Part shown: in pieces, positions 42,635 to 52,017 of the stretch | How positions within the stretch are numbered: position 1 is the first letter of the stretch | Layout: each line of letters starts with the position of its first letter | DNA from: Candidatus Rifleibacterium amylolyticum | GTDB taxonomy: Bacteria; Muiribacteriota; Ozemobacteria; Ozemobacterales; Ozemobacteraceae | DNA: 64,000 nucleotides | Direction of reading: 5' to 3' | Assembly (NCBI GenBank): GCA_009917695.1 | Contig: JAACJG010000002.1 | Coordinates: 248,001-312,000, forward strand | Program-made: the position numbers and the translations under genes | The notes under the pieces: generated by a model | The model's database searches: none | What the model saw: only the letters and a program-made list of their open reading frames with translations | What the model was told of the DNA's origin: nothing

Positions 42635-43624
42635 ATGAAGCACCTCGAATTACCACGGCAACCGCTTGGCTTTTTTCCGACGCCGCTACATGAGCTGGCG
42701 AATCTTGGCCGGGTGCTTGGCGGGCCGCGCATTTTCATCAAGCGCGACGACCAGACCGGCCTGGCCCTTGGCGGTAACAAAGTGCGCAAACTCGAATACA
42801 TCATCGGCCGGGCTCTGGCGCAGGGTGCTGACACCCTGATTACTGCCGGGGCGGCGCAGTCCAATCATTGCCGCCAGACGGCCGCGGCAGCAGCAAGCCT
42901 GAACATGGCCTGTCACCTGATTCTTGGCGGCAGCGCCCAGAAAACCGCCAATGGCAACCTGCTGCTCGACCAGCTGCTTGGTGCGGAAATTCACTGGGCC
43001 GGCAGGCATCGCAAGGGTGAAGATATTCCGAAAATCGAAGAAGAGCTACGTAACGCCGGTCTACAGCCTTTTGTCGTGCCCTATGGCGGTTCGAACGAGC
43101 TGGGCGCAACCGGGTTCGTCGAGGCTCTGCGCGAGCTTGACAGCCAGACTTTTGCAATGCAGATCGACTTCGATCATATCGTCTTTGCGTCGAGTTCCGG
43201 CGGCACGCACGCCGGCCTGATGGTCGGCAAAAAGCTGCTGAAAAAAGACTACGAAATTACCGGAATTGCCATCGACAAGGTCGGCAGCGCCGAAAAGTCA
43301 CTGCCAGAACTGATATTAGACCTGGCCAACGCAACGGCAAACTATCTTGAAACTGGCTTTCAGATCGATACATCAGACCTGATTCTAAATGAAAACTATA
43401 CCGGTGCTGGTTACGGCATTATCGGCGAGGCCGAAAGAGAAGCGATCAGACTAACGGCAAAACACGAAGGAATTCTGCTCGACCCGGTCTACACCGGTCG
43501 CGCCATGGCAGGCCTGATAGGCCTGATCCGCAAAGGCCGCTTCAAAAAGAATGAATTCGTGCTGTTCTGGCACACCGGCGGCGCCCCGGCCCTGTTCGCC
43601 AGCGCCGACGAACTTTCGATGTAA
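42635..43624 (+). CDS. PLP-dependent deaminase/desulfhydrase, DcyD/ACC-deaminase family (329 aa)
   Basis: The start at 42635 follows AAGGAG; the frame start at 42608 is not ATG. The PLP lysine lies in LGGNKVRKLEYI, and the substrate/PLP loops are GAAQSNHCRQTAAAAA and SSSGGTHAGL. The C-terminus carries WHTGGAPALF. The family includes D-cysteine desulfhydrase and 1-aminocyclopropane-1-carboxylate deaminase, which release ammonia and pyruvate or 2-oxobutyrate. The sequence favours the D-cysteine type, but the substrate is not certain. Confidence 0.9.
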   Translation: MKHLELPRQPLGFFPTPLHELANLGRVLGGPRIFIKRDDQTGLALGGNKVRKLEYIIGRALAQGADTLITAGAAQSNHCRQTAAAAASLNMACHLILGGSAQKTANGNLLLDQLLGAEIHWAGRHRKGEDIPKIEEELRNAGLQPFVVPYGGSNELGATGFVEALRELDSQTFAMQIDFDHIVFASSSGGTHAGLMVGKKLLKKDYEITGIAIDKVGSAEKSLPELILDLANATANYLETGFQIDTSDLILNENYTGAGYGIIGEAEREAIRLTAKHEGILLDPVYTGRAMAGLIGLIRKGRFKKNEFVLFWHTGGAPALFASADELSM

Positions 43625-43672
43625 ATGACATAACAGAACAGGTTCGCTCATCCAACAATCAGCAGGCGTTTG

Positions 43673-44398
43673 TCAAAATCGGCGAAACATCGGGTAAAAC
43701 CGGAAAGAAAAACCTTTTCTCGAGCCTCTGAACTCATCGCCGGCGCGGCCCATTTCGGCGCCAAACTCGTAGTCATCAGTCTCCCGCCAGGTGACCATGA
43801 AATAAAATGGCAGCTTTCGCTTATTACCGCGATAGGAGTATTTGACATTGAATACCTGATAAGCAAGAGAGATCGATTCATTCACAATGTTTTCGCTCGC
43901 AATTTTTCCGCCCTGCGAAGCAACATAGGCTTTGGTTTTTGAATCAGGATCAAATGAATTCAAGCCAATACCGAGCTCGTAATAAAATCTTGGCCTGATG
44001 CGGTTTCTGAATTTCAAAGAATATGATGTCAGCTTCAATCCACCATCAACATCGCGAAAGGAAACCGGCAGATGAGATGCTGAAAACAGAAGAGATTTCT
44101 GCGAATCCAGTTCTCTTCTTATGTTGAGCTTGGGGCCGACACTGAAGTCATATCCTTTGCCAAACTTAAAAGCCAGCCCGGGAGCGACTTTCCAACCGCC
44201 AATAGAAGTTTCAAGAAATTTTTTGCGGCCAGATTTGCTTTCATCGACCTTAGTCTTAGCTGGTTGAGTTTCAGCCTGGCCTTCGCCTGCGATGGCCGGA
44301 GGGGAAATTTTTGCTACGTCTGAAGAAGCAAAAGACAATCCAGAAGATATCCAGAGAAATGCGAAAACCAAACCTAACCTTCTGCTTTGTCTTATCAT
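43673..44398 (-). CDS. Exported outer-membrane-barrel-like protein (241 aa)
   Basis: A signal peptide (LGLVFAFLWISSGLSFA) is followed by a polar linker and then about ten amphipathic strands with alternating hydrophobic residues. Aromatic belts are visible, such as GFSFRFYPMFRRF at the C-terminus, and the protein ends in Phe, the usual barrel signal. The function could be a porin, receptor or structural barrel. No family is recognised. It has no clear operon partner. Confidence 0.75.
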   Translation of the reverse strand: MIRQSRRLGLVFAFLWISSGLSFASSDVAKISPPAIAGEGQAETQPAKTKVDESKSGRKKFLETSIGGWKVAPGLAFKFGKGYDFSVGPKLNIRRELDSQKSLLFSASHLPVSFRDVDGGLKLTSYSLKFRNRIRPRFYYELGIGLNSFDPDSKTKAYVASQGGKIASENIVNESISLAYQVFNVKYSYRGNKRKLPFYFMVTWRETDDYEFGAEMGRAGDEFRGSRKGFSFRFYPMFRRF

Positions 44399-44494
44399 GT
44401 TAATCCTTAATTATCAGCTGATTTAACTATCGTCATTTCTCCGGCAATAAATAGAGTCTGTTTATCCCACCGCCCTCACTTCGACAGAATGTGG

Positions 44495-45496
44495 TTAAGA
44501 CTGCGTTTTGCTATAAGGGCAAGGTTCGGTTACACAAACGTGGATTTCTATCGTTGTGTGCTTGAGCCTGGTGACATGCGAAAGTCGCGAACTGTAGACT
44601 GACGGACAGCAGCTGTCTCTGGCTACAACAGTTAGAGCAGCGGCAAAAAAGTTGGAATTGAGCGGCCAGATGTGCAGATCTTCCACTTTGCTGCTGCCAT
44701 CAGATTCGATGGCGGTTATGACTGCGTCCTGAATTGCTTTGTCATTGCCGTCGAGCAGAATATAAGCGGTTGATTTTACCAGATCATAAGCCCATTTTAT
44801 AATAAGTCCGCCGCCGATGATCCCCATGAATGGGTCGAGAAAAGACCAGCCATAAAATTTGCCCGACAGCAGTGCGAAAATAGCCAGAATCGAGGTAAGT
44901 GCATCAGCGACAACATGCAGGTAGGCAGCTCTGAGATTGTGATCATGCGCGTGATGGTCATGGCTATCATGGTGATCATGCTCTTCGTGGTCGTCGTGAC
45001 CGTCGTGGTCATGATCAGCATGACTGTGCGAATGGCCGGCATGCCCACCATGTAGAAGCCAGATGCTGAAAACGTTTACCACCAGCCCGATAACAGCGAC
45101 TAAAATAGCCTGATCAAACGCTATTGCAACCGGATTCATCAGGCGAGCTACCGATTCAACAATCATGTAAACAGCTGTGGCCCCGAGAAACAACGCGCTG
45201 GTATAGCCAGATAAGACGCCAAATTTTCCGGTTCCGAAACCGAATTTTGCTGAGCCGGTAAATCTTCTGGCCATGACATAAGCAAAATAAGTGATACCGA
45301 GGGCAAAAGCATGGGTGCTCATGTGCCAACCATCGGCAAGCAGCGCCATAGAACCTGTCAGAACCCCGGCGACTATCTCAACGAGCATGGTAATTCCCGT
45401 CAAAATGATCACATTCAGAGTTCGTCTTTCATTTTCATGAGCATGCTCGCCAAAATCGTGACTGTGAAATTCATTATTGATATTATCTGCTGTCAT
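44495..45496 (-). CDS. CDF-family metal exporter, DmeF-like (333 aa)
   Basis: It has six membrane helices with the CDF signature ADGWHMSTHAFALG in the second, where Asp and His residues bind metal. Residues ~150-190 form a very His/Asp-rich cytoplasmic loop. The C-terminal domain has the usual alpha/beta layout (VEDLHIWPLNSNFFAAALTV). The GWHMSTH variant is typical of DmeF-type exporters of Co, Ni, Zn or Fe. It follows the CsoR-type repressor gene after 24 bp and is surely controlled by it. Confidence 0.93.
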   Translation of the reverse strand: MTADNINNEFHSHDFGEHAHENERRTLNVIILTGITMLVEIVAGVLTGSMALLADGWHMSTHAFALGITYFAYVMARRFTGSAKFGFGTGKFGVLSGYTSALFLGATAVYMIVESVARLMNPVAIAFDQAILVAVIGLVVNVFSIWLLHGGHAGHSHSHADHDHDGHDDHEEHDHHDSHDHHAHDHNLRAAYLHVVADALTSILAIFALLSGKFYGWSFLDPFMGIIGGGLIIKWAYDLVKSTAYILLDGNDKAIQDAVITAIESDGSSKVEDLHIWPLNSNFFAAALTVVARDSCCPSVYSSRLSHVTRLKHTTIEIHVCVTEPCPYSKTQS

Positions 45497-45520
45497 GCAA
45501 TCTGTCCTTTTTGCCTTATC

Positions 45521-45799
45521 TCAGCGAATCTTGTTCAAATGATCGATGAGCTCATCGATGAGCTGAGATTGATTTTCATTTTCCATAGCCGATCGTTGAA
45601 TGCAGCCCCTGAGATGGTCGCTGACGATCTGCAGCCAGACGCCACGCACAGCTCCTGAAACCGAAACGACCTGCCTCAGGACTTCAATACAGTCGCGGTC
45701 GCTTTCCACCATTCGACTCAAGCCCCTGACCTGGCCTTCAATACGGTTAAGACGTTTTATCAGTCTTTTCTTATTCTGATCTGTGCCACAAAGACTCAT
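45521..45799 (-). CDS. CsoR/RcnR-family metal-sensing repressor (92 aa)
   Basis: The helical family pattern is clear (KKRLIKRLNRIEGQVRGL, then DRDCIEVLRQV). The ligands are C37, H62 and C66 (in SDHLRGC), the Cys-His-Cys set of CsoR copper sensors, plus an extra Cys4 at the N-terminus. RcnR Ni/Co sensors instead use His3, Cys35, His60 and His64. The downstream DmeF-like exporter points to divalent metals, so the sensed metal is uncertain. It represses its own operon through the G-tract operator at 45817-45840. GAAAGG precedes the ATG. Confidence 0.92.
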   Translation of the reverse strand: MSLCGTDQNKKRLIKRLNRIEGQVRGLSRMVESDRDCIEVLRQVVSVSGAVRGVWLQIVSDHLRGCIQRSAMENENQSQLIDELIDHLNKIR

Positions 45800-45816
45800 A
45801 ACTGCAACCTTTCAAA

Positions 45817-45840
45817 TATAGGGTATGGGGGTATATACTA
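45817..45840 (-). promoter_or_regulatory. G-tract operator of the CsoR-type repressor with overlapping promoter
   Basis: TATAGGGTATGGGGGTATAT (plus strand) holds two G-runs flanked by A/T, the typical CsoR/RcnR operator form. It sits 18 bp before the repressor ATG, and minus-strand TATATT -10-like sequence overlaps it. Confidence 0.75.
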
Positions 45841-45972
45841 TATTGCGCGGCAAAAGTCAAAAACAGCCGACCAGCCCTCAATCAGCTGAATGCAGACTTC
45901 TTGATCGAACGTCTTGGGCAGCACAGTAGGACAAGCTGACAATGGCAGGCAAACCGCGGTGTCTGCCAGAAT

Positions 45973-47013
45973 TCAGTCGGCGCAATACTCCTTAAGGATA
46001 AACTGCTCGATCTGCTGCGTGCTCATGATAGCTTCGGGCTGCGGCCAGGAATCAATGTTTTCTGAATCCAGTTCGCCAGAAGCCCGATTGGTTGGAACAT
46101 TGCCGTCCGAAGATTTTTGCGCCGGCGCGGCTGTCGTGGGCTGAGCTGCTGGTCTGCTCGCCTGGACAGCTGCCGACTTCGACGCTTTCCAGGGTTCGCT
46201 TACTTTCCAGGCCTTTGCGCGACGCATAGCTTCTTCGTATTGAGCGACCGAGAGGCTCCTTTTCAGATTCTCAAGCGCAGCGACAGATTTTTCCAGGGGC
46301 GTGGCAAGAATATAGTTTTTGGCAGCCTCGACCAGATCTTTTCTACCATACAGGCCCTTTTCGCTTATATAGCCCAGAAGGTGAAAGGCAGGGGCGTTGC
46401 CGGCGGCCGCTGCTCGATTCAACCAGGTCATCGCCATCTTCTGATCTTTTCGACCACCATCACCATCGAACATCATCAGGCCAAGCCGTTCCTGAGAGCC
46501 GGGATATCCGAGATCCGAAGCGATTGAGAAATATTCACGTGCTTTTTTCGCATTCTTCGGCAGGCCAATACCGTCGTAGTGCATTCTGCCCAGCATGTCA
46601 AAACCGACCGGGTTGTTTTTTGCCGCAGCCATCTCAAGGTATTTAACGGCTTTTTTGTAATCAAGAATAGCCTTGGGGCCATCGCAGAGTATCGCGCCAA
46701 GCACGCCTGCCGCCTGATCGCAGCCTGAATTGGCGGCCTTTTCCATATAGACAACGGCAGCCGGCCAGTCGGCCTGGGCGCCAAAATTGCCCATCAGAAG
46801 AAGCCCGGCAATGTAATGCCCATAGGGGTCGCCCTTTTCTGACAAAGCCTTCGAATCCTTAAGGGCTTTTTCGAATGAATTGGTCTTGAGCAGTTCGCGA
46901 ATCGCGAAATGCTCTGGGCGCGTCGGTTCTACCGCATCAGCATGACCGGCAACAAAGAACGTCAGCAATAAAATTACCAGTGATTTTGCAGAAAATACTT
47001 TGTAGCTGTTCAT
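45973..47013 (-). CDS. Secreted Sel1-repeat protein (346 aa)
   Basis: A signal peptide (LVILLLTFFVAGHADA) is followed by about five Sel1-like repeats (A...L......G......A..YL..AA..N.P.......), e.g. AVKYLEMAAAKNNPVGFDML and AMTWLNRAAAAGNAPAFHLL. Sel1 proteins are TPR-like adaptors. The C-terminal ~80 residues are Pro/Ala/Ser-rich with an acidic end. It overlaps the 516-aa gene upstream by an ATGA junction, so the two are coupled and probably act together in the envelope. Confidence 0.9.
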   Translation of the reverse strand: MNSYKVFSAKSLVILLLTFFVAGHADAVEPTRPEHFAIRELLKTNSFEKALKDSKALSEKGDPYGHYIAGLLLMGNFGAQADWPAAVVYMEKAANSGCDQAAGVLGAILCDGPKAILDYKKAVKYLEMAAAKNNPVGFDMLGRMHYDGIGLPKNAKKAREYFSIASDLGYPGSQERLGLMMFDGDGGRKDQKMAMTWLNRAAAAGNAPAFHLLGYISEKGLYGRKDLVEAAKNYILATPLEKSVAALENLKRSLSVAQYEEAMRRAKAWKVSEPWKASKSAAVQASRPAAQPTTAAPAQKSSDGNVPTNRASGELDSENIDSWPQPEAIMSTQQIEQFILKEYCAD

Positions 47014-48560
47014 TTGCCGGCCTCCTTGAGCTTGCCTTCTTTTTCGAGGCGATGATACATCTCACAGAAAATCTTGTTGTATTCAGCCTTCGGCCAGACT
47101 TCGCTGAAATTTCCGCGCTCAGCTTTGTCGAGAGCAACCATGATAGAGTTGATCTGTCGCTTATCCTCGAGATAACGCTTCACGCTCAATTTTCTTGCAC
47201 GTTCCGCTTCTAAATCCATTAGAAACACCTGTTCATAAGCCTGAAAAAGAGCGGCCAGAACTGTTGCATCCTCGCGGGTTGCCATAACCAGCTTACCCTT
47301 TTTTTCAACAACTTCGAAATCACTGCGATTTTTGCTCAGGCCCAGCTTGTAATAGGCAAAATCCATGAGCATTTTACGCAGCTGGGCGCCATGACCGCCA
47401 CCGGCGCTCAACCACTCCATGCACTCGTCCATGAATTCTTTAAGACGCCCCTGAGCACCTGCTCTTCCTATTTTTTCAGAAGGTAGCGAACTATCTTCGA
47501 AATAGATTCTTTTATAGAAGCGTCTGAATTCGCTCTCGTAATTGGTCTCACAAAAGCCGTCCCAGTCGGCCTTGGCAGCTTCGCCAAAAGCAACAACCAG
47601 TCCGGCCAGATTGCTGTATGCACCCACTGCGGCCGCGGCCGCGGTATAACTGGCCTCGGCATAGGCTCCGCTGGAAGCTGCTTCAGCAACTTTGAGCAGC
47701 TCGTAGCATTTGTCCATGTTGGTTACGATTCCGTCGATCAGAGAAGATACTAAACCCGAATTGCGCTGTTTCAAAGCGACATTAAAAGCGTCTTCAACCT
47801 TTTTTGCAAAAGCCGGGTCGAGCTTCATCGGTGGTAAGGAAACCCGGCCGGCGGCAAATTTGTTAAACTTCACCCGGGCAGCTGAATACATGGTTTTTCC
47901 AGCTTTGGCAGCCCGTTCTGTCATCTTGTAGCCAAGGCGCATGCTTGTTTCCATGATTGTAACAAGTTTTTTGTGCAGGTAAGGCGTGGCAATTCTAAGA
48001 AGCTCCAGTTCCAGCATTTCTTGTATCTTATCGGAATAGCTGTTGAGATCCTTGTTGCAGCATTCGCCAAAAGGAGTGAAGGTAACGTCGAACTTGCTGT
48101 CTCCAACAGTTATGACGCCCTTTCCATTGGCCCAGAGTTTGCCGGAAAATGGACCGCCCTGGTTGTGTTCAGTGACCTTGTCTTCGGGAATTATGCGCCC
48201 GTTTACGGCGCCGCCATCGCCACCGCTGAAAGTCCCTTCGAGACGATAGGTATAAGTCTGCTGACGCTTTTCATGTTTGGTCGCCTGAGCATTGCTGTCA
48301 AATTCTACGGGCACGAGAAAGTGATAAGTTTCTTTACCTGTGCCGCTTATTGCGCCACCATTCATCGGAAAATTCATGCGGTATTCTATGTACTGGCTGT
48401 TATAAGCGGGCCAGTTCTTAGATACGATCTTGATAACAGCAGTGCGGATGTCTTTTGCGCCCTGGGCAGAGAGACTGCTGCCTCCTGAAATAACCAGCAG
48501 CAACGCGATGAATAGAGACAAAAAAGTACAAGAACGGCGAAAACACATGAAATTTATCAT
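47010..48560 (-). CDS. Exported protein of unknown function, partner of the Sel1 protein (516 aa)
   Basis: GAGG lies 7 nt before the ATG, and the first ~35 residues form a signal peptide (FLSLFIALLLVISGGSSLSA). The N-terminal ~150 residues look strand-rich (YHFLVPVEF, TYTYRLEGTFSG). The remainder is helical, with a small Ala-rich membrane-like stretch (AEASYTAAAAAVGAYSNLAGLVVAFG). No known domain is visible. It is the first gene of a two-gene operon with the Sel1-repeat protein. Confidence 0.78.
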   Translation of the reverse strand: MINFMCFRRSCTFLSLFIALLLVISGGSSLSAQGAKDIRTAVIKIVSKNWPAYNSQYIEYRMNFPMNGGAISGTGKETYHFLVPVEFDSNAQATKHEKRQQTYTYRLEGTFSGGDGGAVNGRIIPEDKVTEHNQGGPFSGKLWANGKGVITVGDSKFDVTFTPFGECCNKDLNSYSDKIQEMLELELLRIATPYLHKKLVTIMETSMRLGYKMTERAAKAGKTMYSAARVKFNKFAAGRVSLPPMKLDPAFAKKVEDAFNVALKQRNSGLVSSLIDGIVTNMDKCYELLKVAEAASSGAYAEASYTAAAAAVGAYSNLAGLVVAFGEAAKADWDGFCETNYESEFRRFYKRIYFEDSSLPSEKIGRAGAQGRLKEFMDECMEWLSAGGGHGAQLRKMLMDFAYYKLGLSKNRSDFEVVEKKGKLVMATREDATVLAALFQAYEQVFLMDLEAERARKLSVKRYLEDKRQINSIMVALDKAERGNFSEVWPKAEYNKIFCEMYHRLEKEGKLKEAGK

Positions 48561-49097
48561 TTACAAACCTCGCCAAATAGATCTTATATAAGAGCCCGTT
48601 GATCAATTCGCTTTCTGTAGCTTCGGCCTTCAGCCGGGTTGCTTTTTCTCCAGCGATTCGCTTCGCTCACAAGCTTACGAAAAAGCAATCCCGTCTTCAG
48701 GCCTCGCAATTTTGAATGAGCTTTTGTACAGCTCTGCAGTAAAGCATTCTGCTGACAGGCAGTCTGTTTTTCAGATATTCCAGGCGCCAGGTTTTTCAGA
48801 ATCTATAGCTGCACCCGGCAATATTTTACATCATATTCATTTCTAAAAGATGCCAAAGTTACAATAAGCGACACATTTTTTCATGCATCTGGTATTAGAA
48901 AATGTGTCGTTAAAGAACGCGAAAAAAGAGACTGAGACAAGACCTTTTACGCAAACCTGTGATAAGATTTTTTTGCTATGTAACAGCCCATTGATTTATT
49001 CACGTTCTAAGGCTTCGCTTATCAACCGGATTGCCTTTGTTTAGCCGCATTATATTACTTATACAGCAGACTCACAAAGGTTGGAGGAAACGCAAAG
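48561..49097. other. Intergenic region with hairpin repeats
   Basis: There is no convincing open frame. It contains copy 2 of the long hairpin repeat (48619-48708). An 11-bp inverted pair (CGACACATTTT near 48869 and AAAATGTGTCG near 48899) has a 19-nt spacer. A degenerate third piece of the hairpin repeat (GGCTTCGCTTATCAACCGGA) lies near 49012. A GGTTGGAGGAAA ribosome region precedes the next gene. Confidence 0.5.
48619..48708. repeat. Hairpin repeat, copy 2
   Basis: The arms GGCCTTCAGCCGGGTTGCTT and its near-complement ending in AGGCC flank ATTCGCTTCGCTCACAAGCT. The same elements in the same order make up copy 1 at 32911-33053. Confidence 0.75.
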
Positions 49098-50858
49098 ATG
49101 ATTAATGTCTGCCACAAATTATCAAGTCATGGCAAATCCATAAGGAACCTTGGCTTTGTCTCGTTTATCCTTTTGATTGTTTTTGCCTTTTCAGGCTTTT
49201 CTGCTCAGAATCTGTGTGCCGAGCCTTTTTACATTTGCGAAAGAGATGTTGCAGGTGACGATATTATCGAGTTGCCCAAGCCTGGAGAGACGGTTTACCC
49301 AAGTCTTGAAAATCTGCCCGATAAACTTTGGCTGGGAGACGAAGATGATGAAACTTCTTCACCGGCACCTGCAAAAAGTGGCGAAACATCGCAACCTTTT
49401 GTAGGCAAAGGTCAGACTGTTCTTGAAGACCTGAGAAACATCTGCGATCATCGGCAACTGAGATGGGAATGCGAAATCTGCGGCCCATTATGGCGTAAAT
49501 CGCAGCAAAAAAAGCCTGCTCAGACTACTAAAACGACTAAGCCCGGACAGGTCAGAAAAACTCCGCCGCCAGCAAATAAATCTCAGCAGAAAGCGGCAGC
49601 ACCGGTTAAACAGCCGCGGCATCCGAATGATCCGCTGCCGATTGAAGAGCCGGAAGAGTTCTGGTCAGCCGAAGAAAAGGAAGTTATAGAAAATCTCGTC
49701 GGAGGCGTTGCTGTTCTCGGCGGAGCCGGTCTCGGGCTTTATGCAATGCTCAGCGGCCTTGGCCTTATTGGCGCAAAGACTGGTGCCGGGGCTGCTGTAA
49801 CAGCTGGAGTTGCCGGCACCGCCGCAACCGGTGCGACAGCCGCCAGCACCGTCTCTGGCACTTCAGCCGGAGTTGGAGCTGCAGAAGCAGCAATTCCGAA
49901 GTCAGGAGACGCACGCAGTTATCTTGACGAGCATGGCACACGCTGGGTCGAAGTTTTCGACGGCAACAACTGGGTCGATAGCGCGACGAACTCGGCGAAT
50001 CAGGCACAGGTCGCTGATAATCAGGCCTGGCAACAGAGAGAATTCGAACGTCAGAGCAGCGGCGACAACGCTTTTAACCGTGAAGTTCAGGCCAAGGCGC
50101 AGGCAAGAGCCGAAGAGTGGCAGGCGAAGCAGGCAGCAACCCGCCACGAAATCAGAAAAATCAGCAAATTCCTGCAGAATATGGCAGAAGGCGACCGAAG
50201 TCTTGCCGAAATCGAACTTGCCGGCAAAGAACTCGGACTTGCCTATCTTGAAACGACCAAAACGGTCATAGATTGTGTTGCTCTGCCCGTGGTCGGGGCC
50301 ACACTCGGGCCGGCCGCGACTCTGGTTTCAGCCGGTTACAGCGTTGCCAGCGAAGCTGTTGCCGGCGCGACCGAAGGTTTTATAAATGCTGACTCAATCA
50401 GTAAAGGCATCGTCAATGCCGTTAAAGGCGGGGCGAAAGGCGCTGCACAGGGAGCCGTCAGCGTGGTTGTCGGCGAGGGCCTCAATGCAGCAGCAGCAGT
50501 TGGTTCAACCGCCGTAAGAACTGTATTCAGCAAAACTCCCTTAAAGGTGATCCATAATGATTCTTCCGGTGCTGAGCTGGTAAAAAAACTCTGGGGCAAT
50601 TTTAAAGGCGGTAAAGGGCTTACGCATGGTCTGGTAAAAACGCCCCCACAGATTAATCCGCCACAGAGAATGCTCCGCATTACCCCTACCAACGCTATTC
50701 TTGTCGAAAAGTGGGCCGTGCAGATGTCCAACCTGAAAGAGCTTATAAAAGCCGAACGTATTCAGGATACGGCATGGGGTGTGGCATCCAGTTACAAGTC
50801 ATACTATATAGACAGTTCTGTCGCCAATGATGTGAACAGCGCCCTATTCGCAGAATAA
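49098..50858 (+). CDS. Secreted protein with glycine-rich hydrophobic regions (586 aa)
   Basis: GGAGG precedes the ATG by 10 nt. The N-terminus has a signal peptide (GFVSFILLIVFAFSGFSAQNL). A Cys/His cluster near residues 115-128 (CDHRQLRWECEIC) could bind zinc. Then come a Pro/Lys-rich linker and a Gly/Ala-rich hydrophobic region (AVLGGAGLGLYAMLSGLGL). After a helical coiled segment comes a second Gly/Ala-rich region (~400-480) like the membrane-active or pre-toxin parts of polymorphic toxins. The C-terminal ~100 residues have no toxin motif I recognise. It is followed 12 bp later by a zinc-ribbon protein. A delivery or toxin role is a guess. Confidence 0.75.
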   Translation: MINVCHKLSSHGKSIRNLGFVSFILLIVFAFSGFSAQNLCAEPFYICERDVAGDDIIELPKPGETVYPSLENLPDKLWLGDEDDETSSPAPAKSGETSQPFVGKGQTVLEDLRNICDHRQLRWECEICGPLWRKSQQKKPAQTTKTTKPGQVRKTPPPANKSQQKAAAPVKQPRHPNDPLPIEEPEEFWSAEEKEVIENLVGGVAVLGGAGLGLYAMLSGLGLIGAKTGAGAAVTAGVAGTAATGATAASTVSGTSAGVGAAEAAIPKSGDARSYLDEHGTRWVEVFDGNNWVDSATNSANQAQVADNQAWQQREFERQSSGDNAFNREVQAKAQARAEEWQAKQAATRHEIRKISKFLQNMAEGDRSLAEIELAGKELGLAYLETTKTVIDCVALPVVGATLGPAATLVSAGYSVASEAVAGATEGFINADSISKGIVNAVKGGAKGAAQGAVSVVVGEGLNAAAAVGSTAVRTVFSKTPLKVIHNDSSGAELVKKLWGNFKGGKGLTHGLVKTPPQINPPQRMLRITPTNAILVEKWAVQMSNLKELIKAERIQDTAWGVASSYKSYYIDSSVANDVNSALFAE

Positions 50859-50870
50859 GAGAGGATACCA

Positions 50871-52016
50871 ATGAATCAGAGTAATCACGAAATCACACTG
50901 AAACCTCAATGGTTCGCCCACCTGCCATCACTGCTCGGCATAAATGGCTCACCGCTGCTGCCGGCCTTCGACATCGATCAGATTTCGGCTACTGTAGCTA
51001 TAAGAGAAATGCAGCAGGCAGGAATTCTTGAAGCAGGCGGAAAAGTCAAAGCTGCCCTGGCAAAGCCGCTGCAGACAATTGCGCAGGCAAAAGCCTGCTG
51101 CCGACTGAAGATGTTGTGCGAAGGAGATTTGATTGAATATCAGGTGTTCTGGATAGATAAAACCAGCGAACCAGCAGCTCTTAAACGTGGTGAAGACGGT
51201 TTTGTGCTTTCTGCCACTGCCGACTCACATTCTCTGCTCGAACTTGTCGCTGAATATACCGGAATTGGCACCTTTGCCGTAATTCCGCCACTCGGTGCCA
51301 TGAGCAAAGCTGAAGCAGTTGTATTTGCCGGGTGCCACGACCTGATCCGCAAAACCATGTTTCTGAGTATGGGCGGCTCTGCTACCGAATCGGCATTTAC
51401 AATCGAGCAACTGCAACAACATATCAGTCAGTCGAATCTCGGCAGTTCCAGCCTGTGCTGGGCCATTCAGGCCCTGCTGCCAGAGCCTGTCACACCTGAT
51501 CAAAATCAGATTCAGCAGGCACTGAGGCTCTTCGAAAACAAGGGCTATATTTCCGCTTCAGGCGCTGGCTACGTCGCAGAAGAAGGCCTGCTTTTTCTTT
51601 GCCGCCGCATGCTTCTGTTCAACAGCCTTATAAAGGTCGATGCAATGCGGGTGGCGGGGAGCAGCATCGAAGCTGCCAGTTTCACCAGCATTCAGTGCGG
51701 ATTGCGCGACAATGTACTGATCGAAGTCACAGATGACAAAGTCAGTTTCAACGGTCTTTCTGGCCAGCAACTCATGCTGACGCTACAAAAATTTCTTACT
51801 GATCCCGAAACGGTTAAAATCGGCAAAACTCAAACCAGCGAAGAACTCTGCGAGTGCGGCAAACCGTTTGCTGCCGACGCAAAGTTCTGTAAATTCTGCG
51901 GCAAACCCAGACCGGCCGGCGAAACCGAAGAGACACCCAGATTCTGCTCAAAATGCGGAGCAGCACTGAAGCCCGGCAAAACCTTCTGCACCAAATGCGG
52001 CAACAAAGCCGTCTAG
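50871..52016 (+). CDS. Cytosolic protein with two C-terminal zinc ribbons (381 aa)
   Basis: It lacks a signal peptide and membrane helix. Residues ~1-320 are mixed alpha/beta (an ISATVAIREMQQAGIL helix, then VKAALAKPLQTIAQAKACCR). The overall layout resembles ESX-type EspG chaperones, but this is weak. Two zinc ribbons follow at the C-terminus: CECGKPFA...FCKFCGKP and FCSKCGAALKP...FCTKCGNK. It is co-transcribed with the preceding secreted protein. A cytosolic chaperone or partner for that protein is a plausible reading. Confidence 0.78.
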   Translation: MNQSNHEITLKPQWFAHLPSLLGINGSPLLPAFDIDQISATVAIREMQQAGILEAGGKVKAALAKPLQTIAQAKACCRLKMLCEGDLIEYQVFWIDKTSEPAALKRGEDGFVLSATADSHSLLELVAEYTGIGTFAVIPPLGAMSKAEAVVFAGCHDLIRKTMFLSMGGSATESAFTIEQLQQHISQSNLGSSSLCWAIQALLPEPVTPDQNQIQQALRLFENKGYISASGAGYVAEEGLLFLCRRMLLFNSLIKVDAMRVAGSSIEAASFTSIQCGLRDNVLIEVTDDKVSFNGLSGQQLMLTLQKFLTDPETVKIGKTQTSEELCECGKPFAADAKFCKFCGKPRPAGETEETPRFCSKCGAALKPGKTFCTKCGNKAV

Positions 52017-52017
52017 T

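Noticed and set aside
45943-45968. Hairpin after the Sel1-repeat gene as a terminator
   Set aside because: The stem has only about 6 bp, with a long loop and no U-tract.
48869-48909. 11-bp inverted repeat with a 19-nt spacer taken as an operator
   Set aside because: No regulator gene is adjacent and the site is ~190 bp from the nearest start codon. Noted only as part of the intergenic region.
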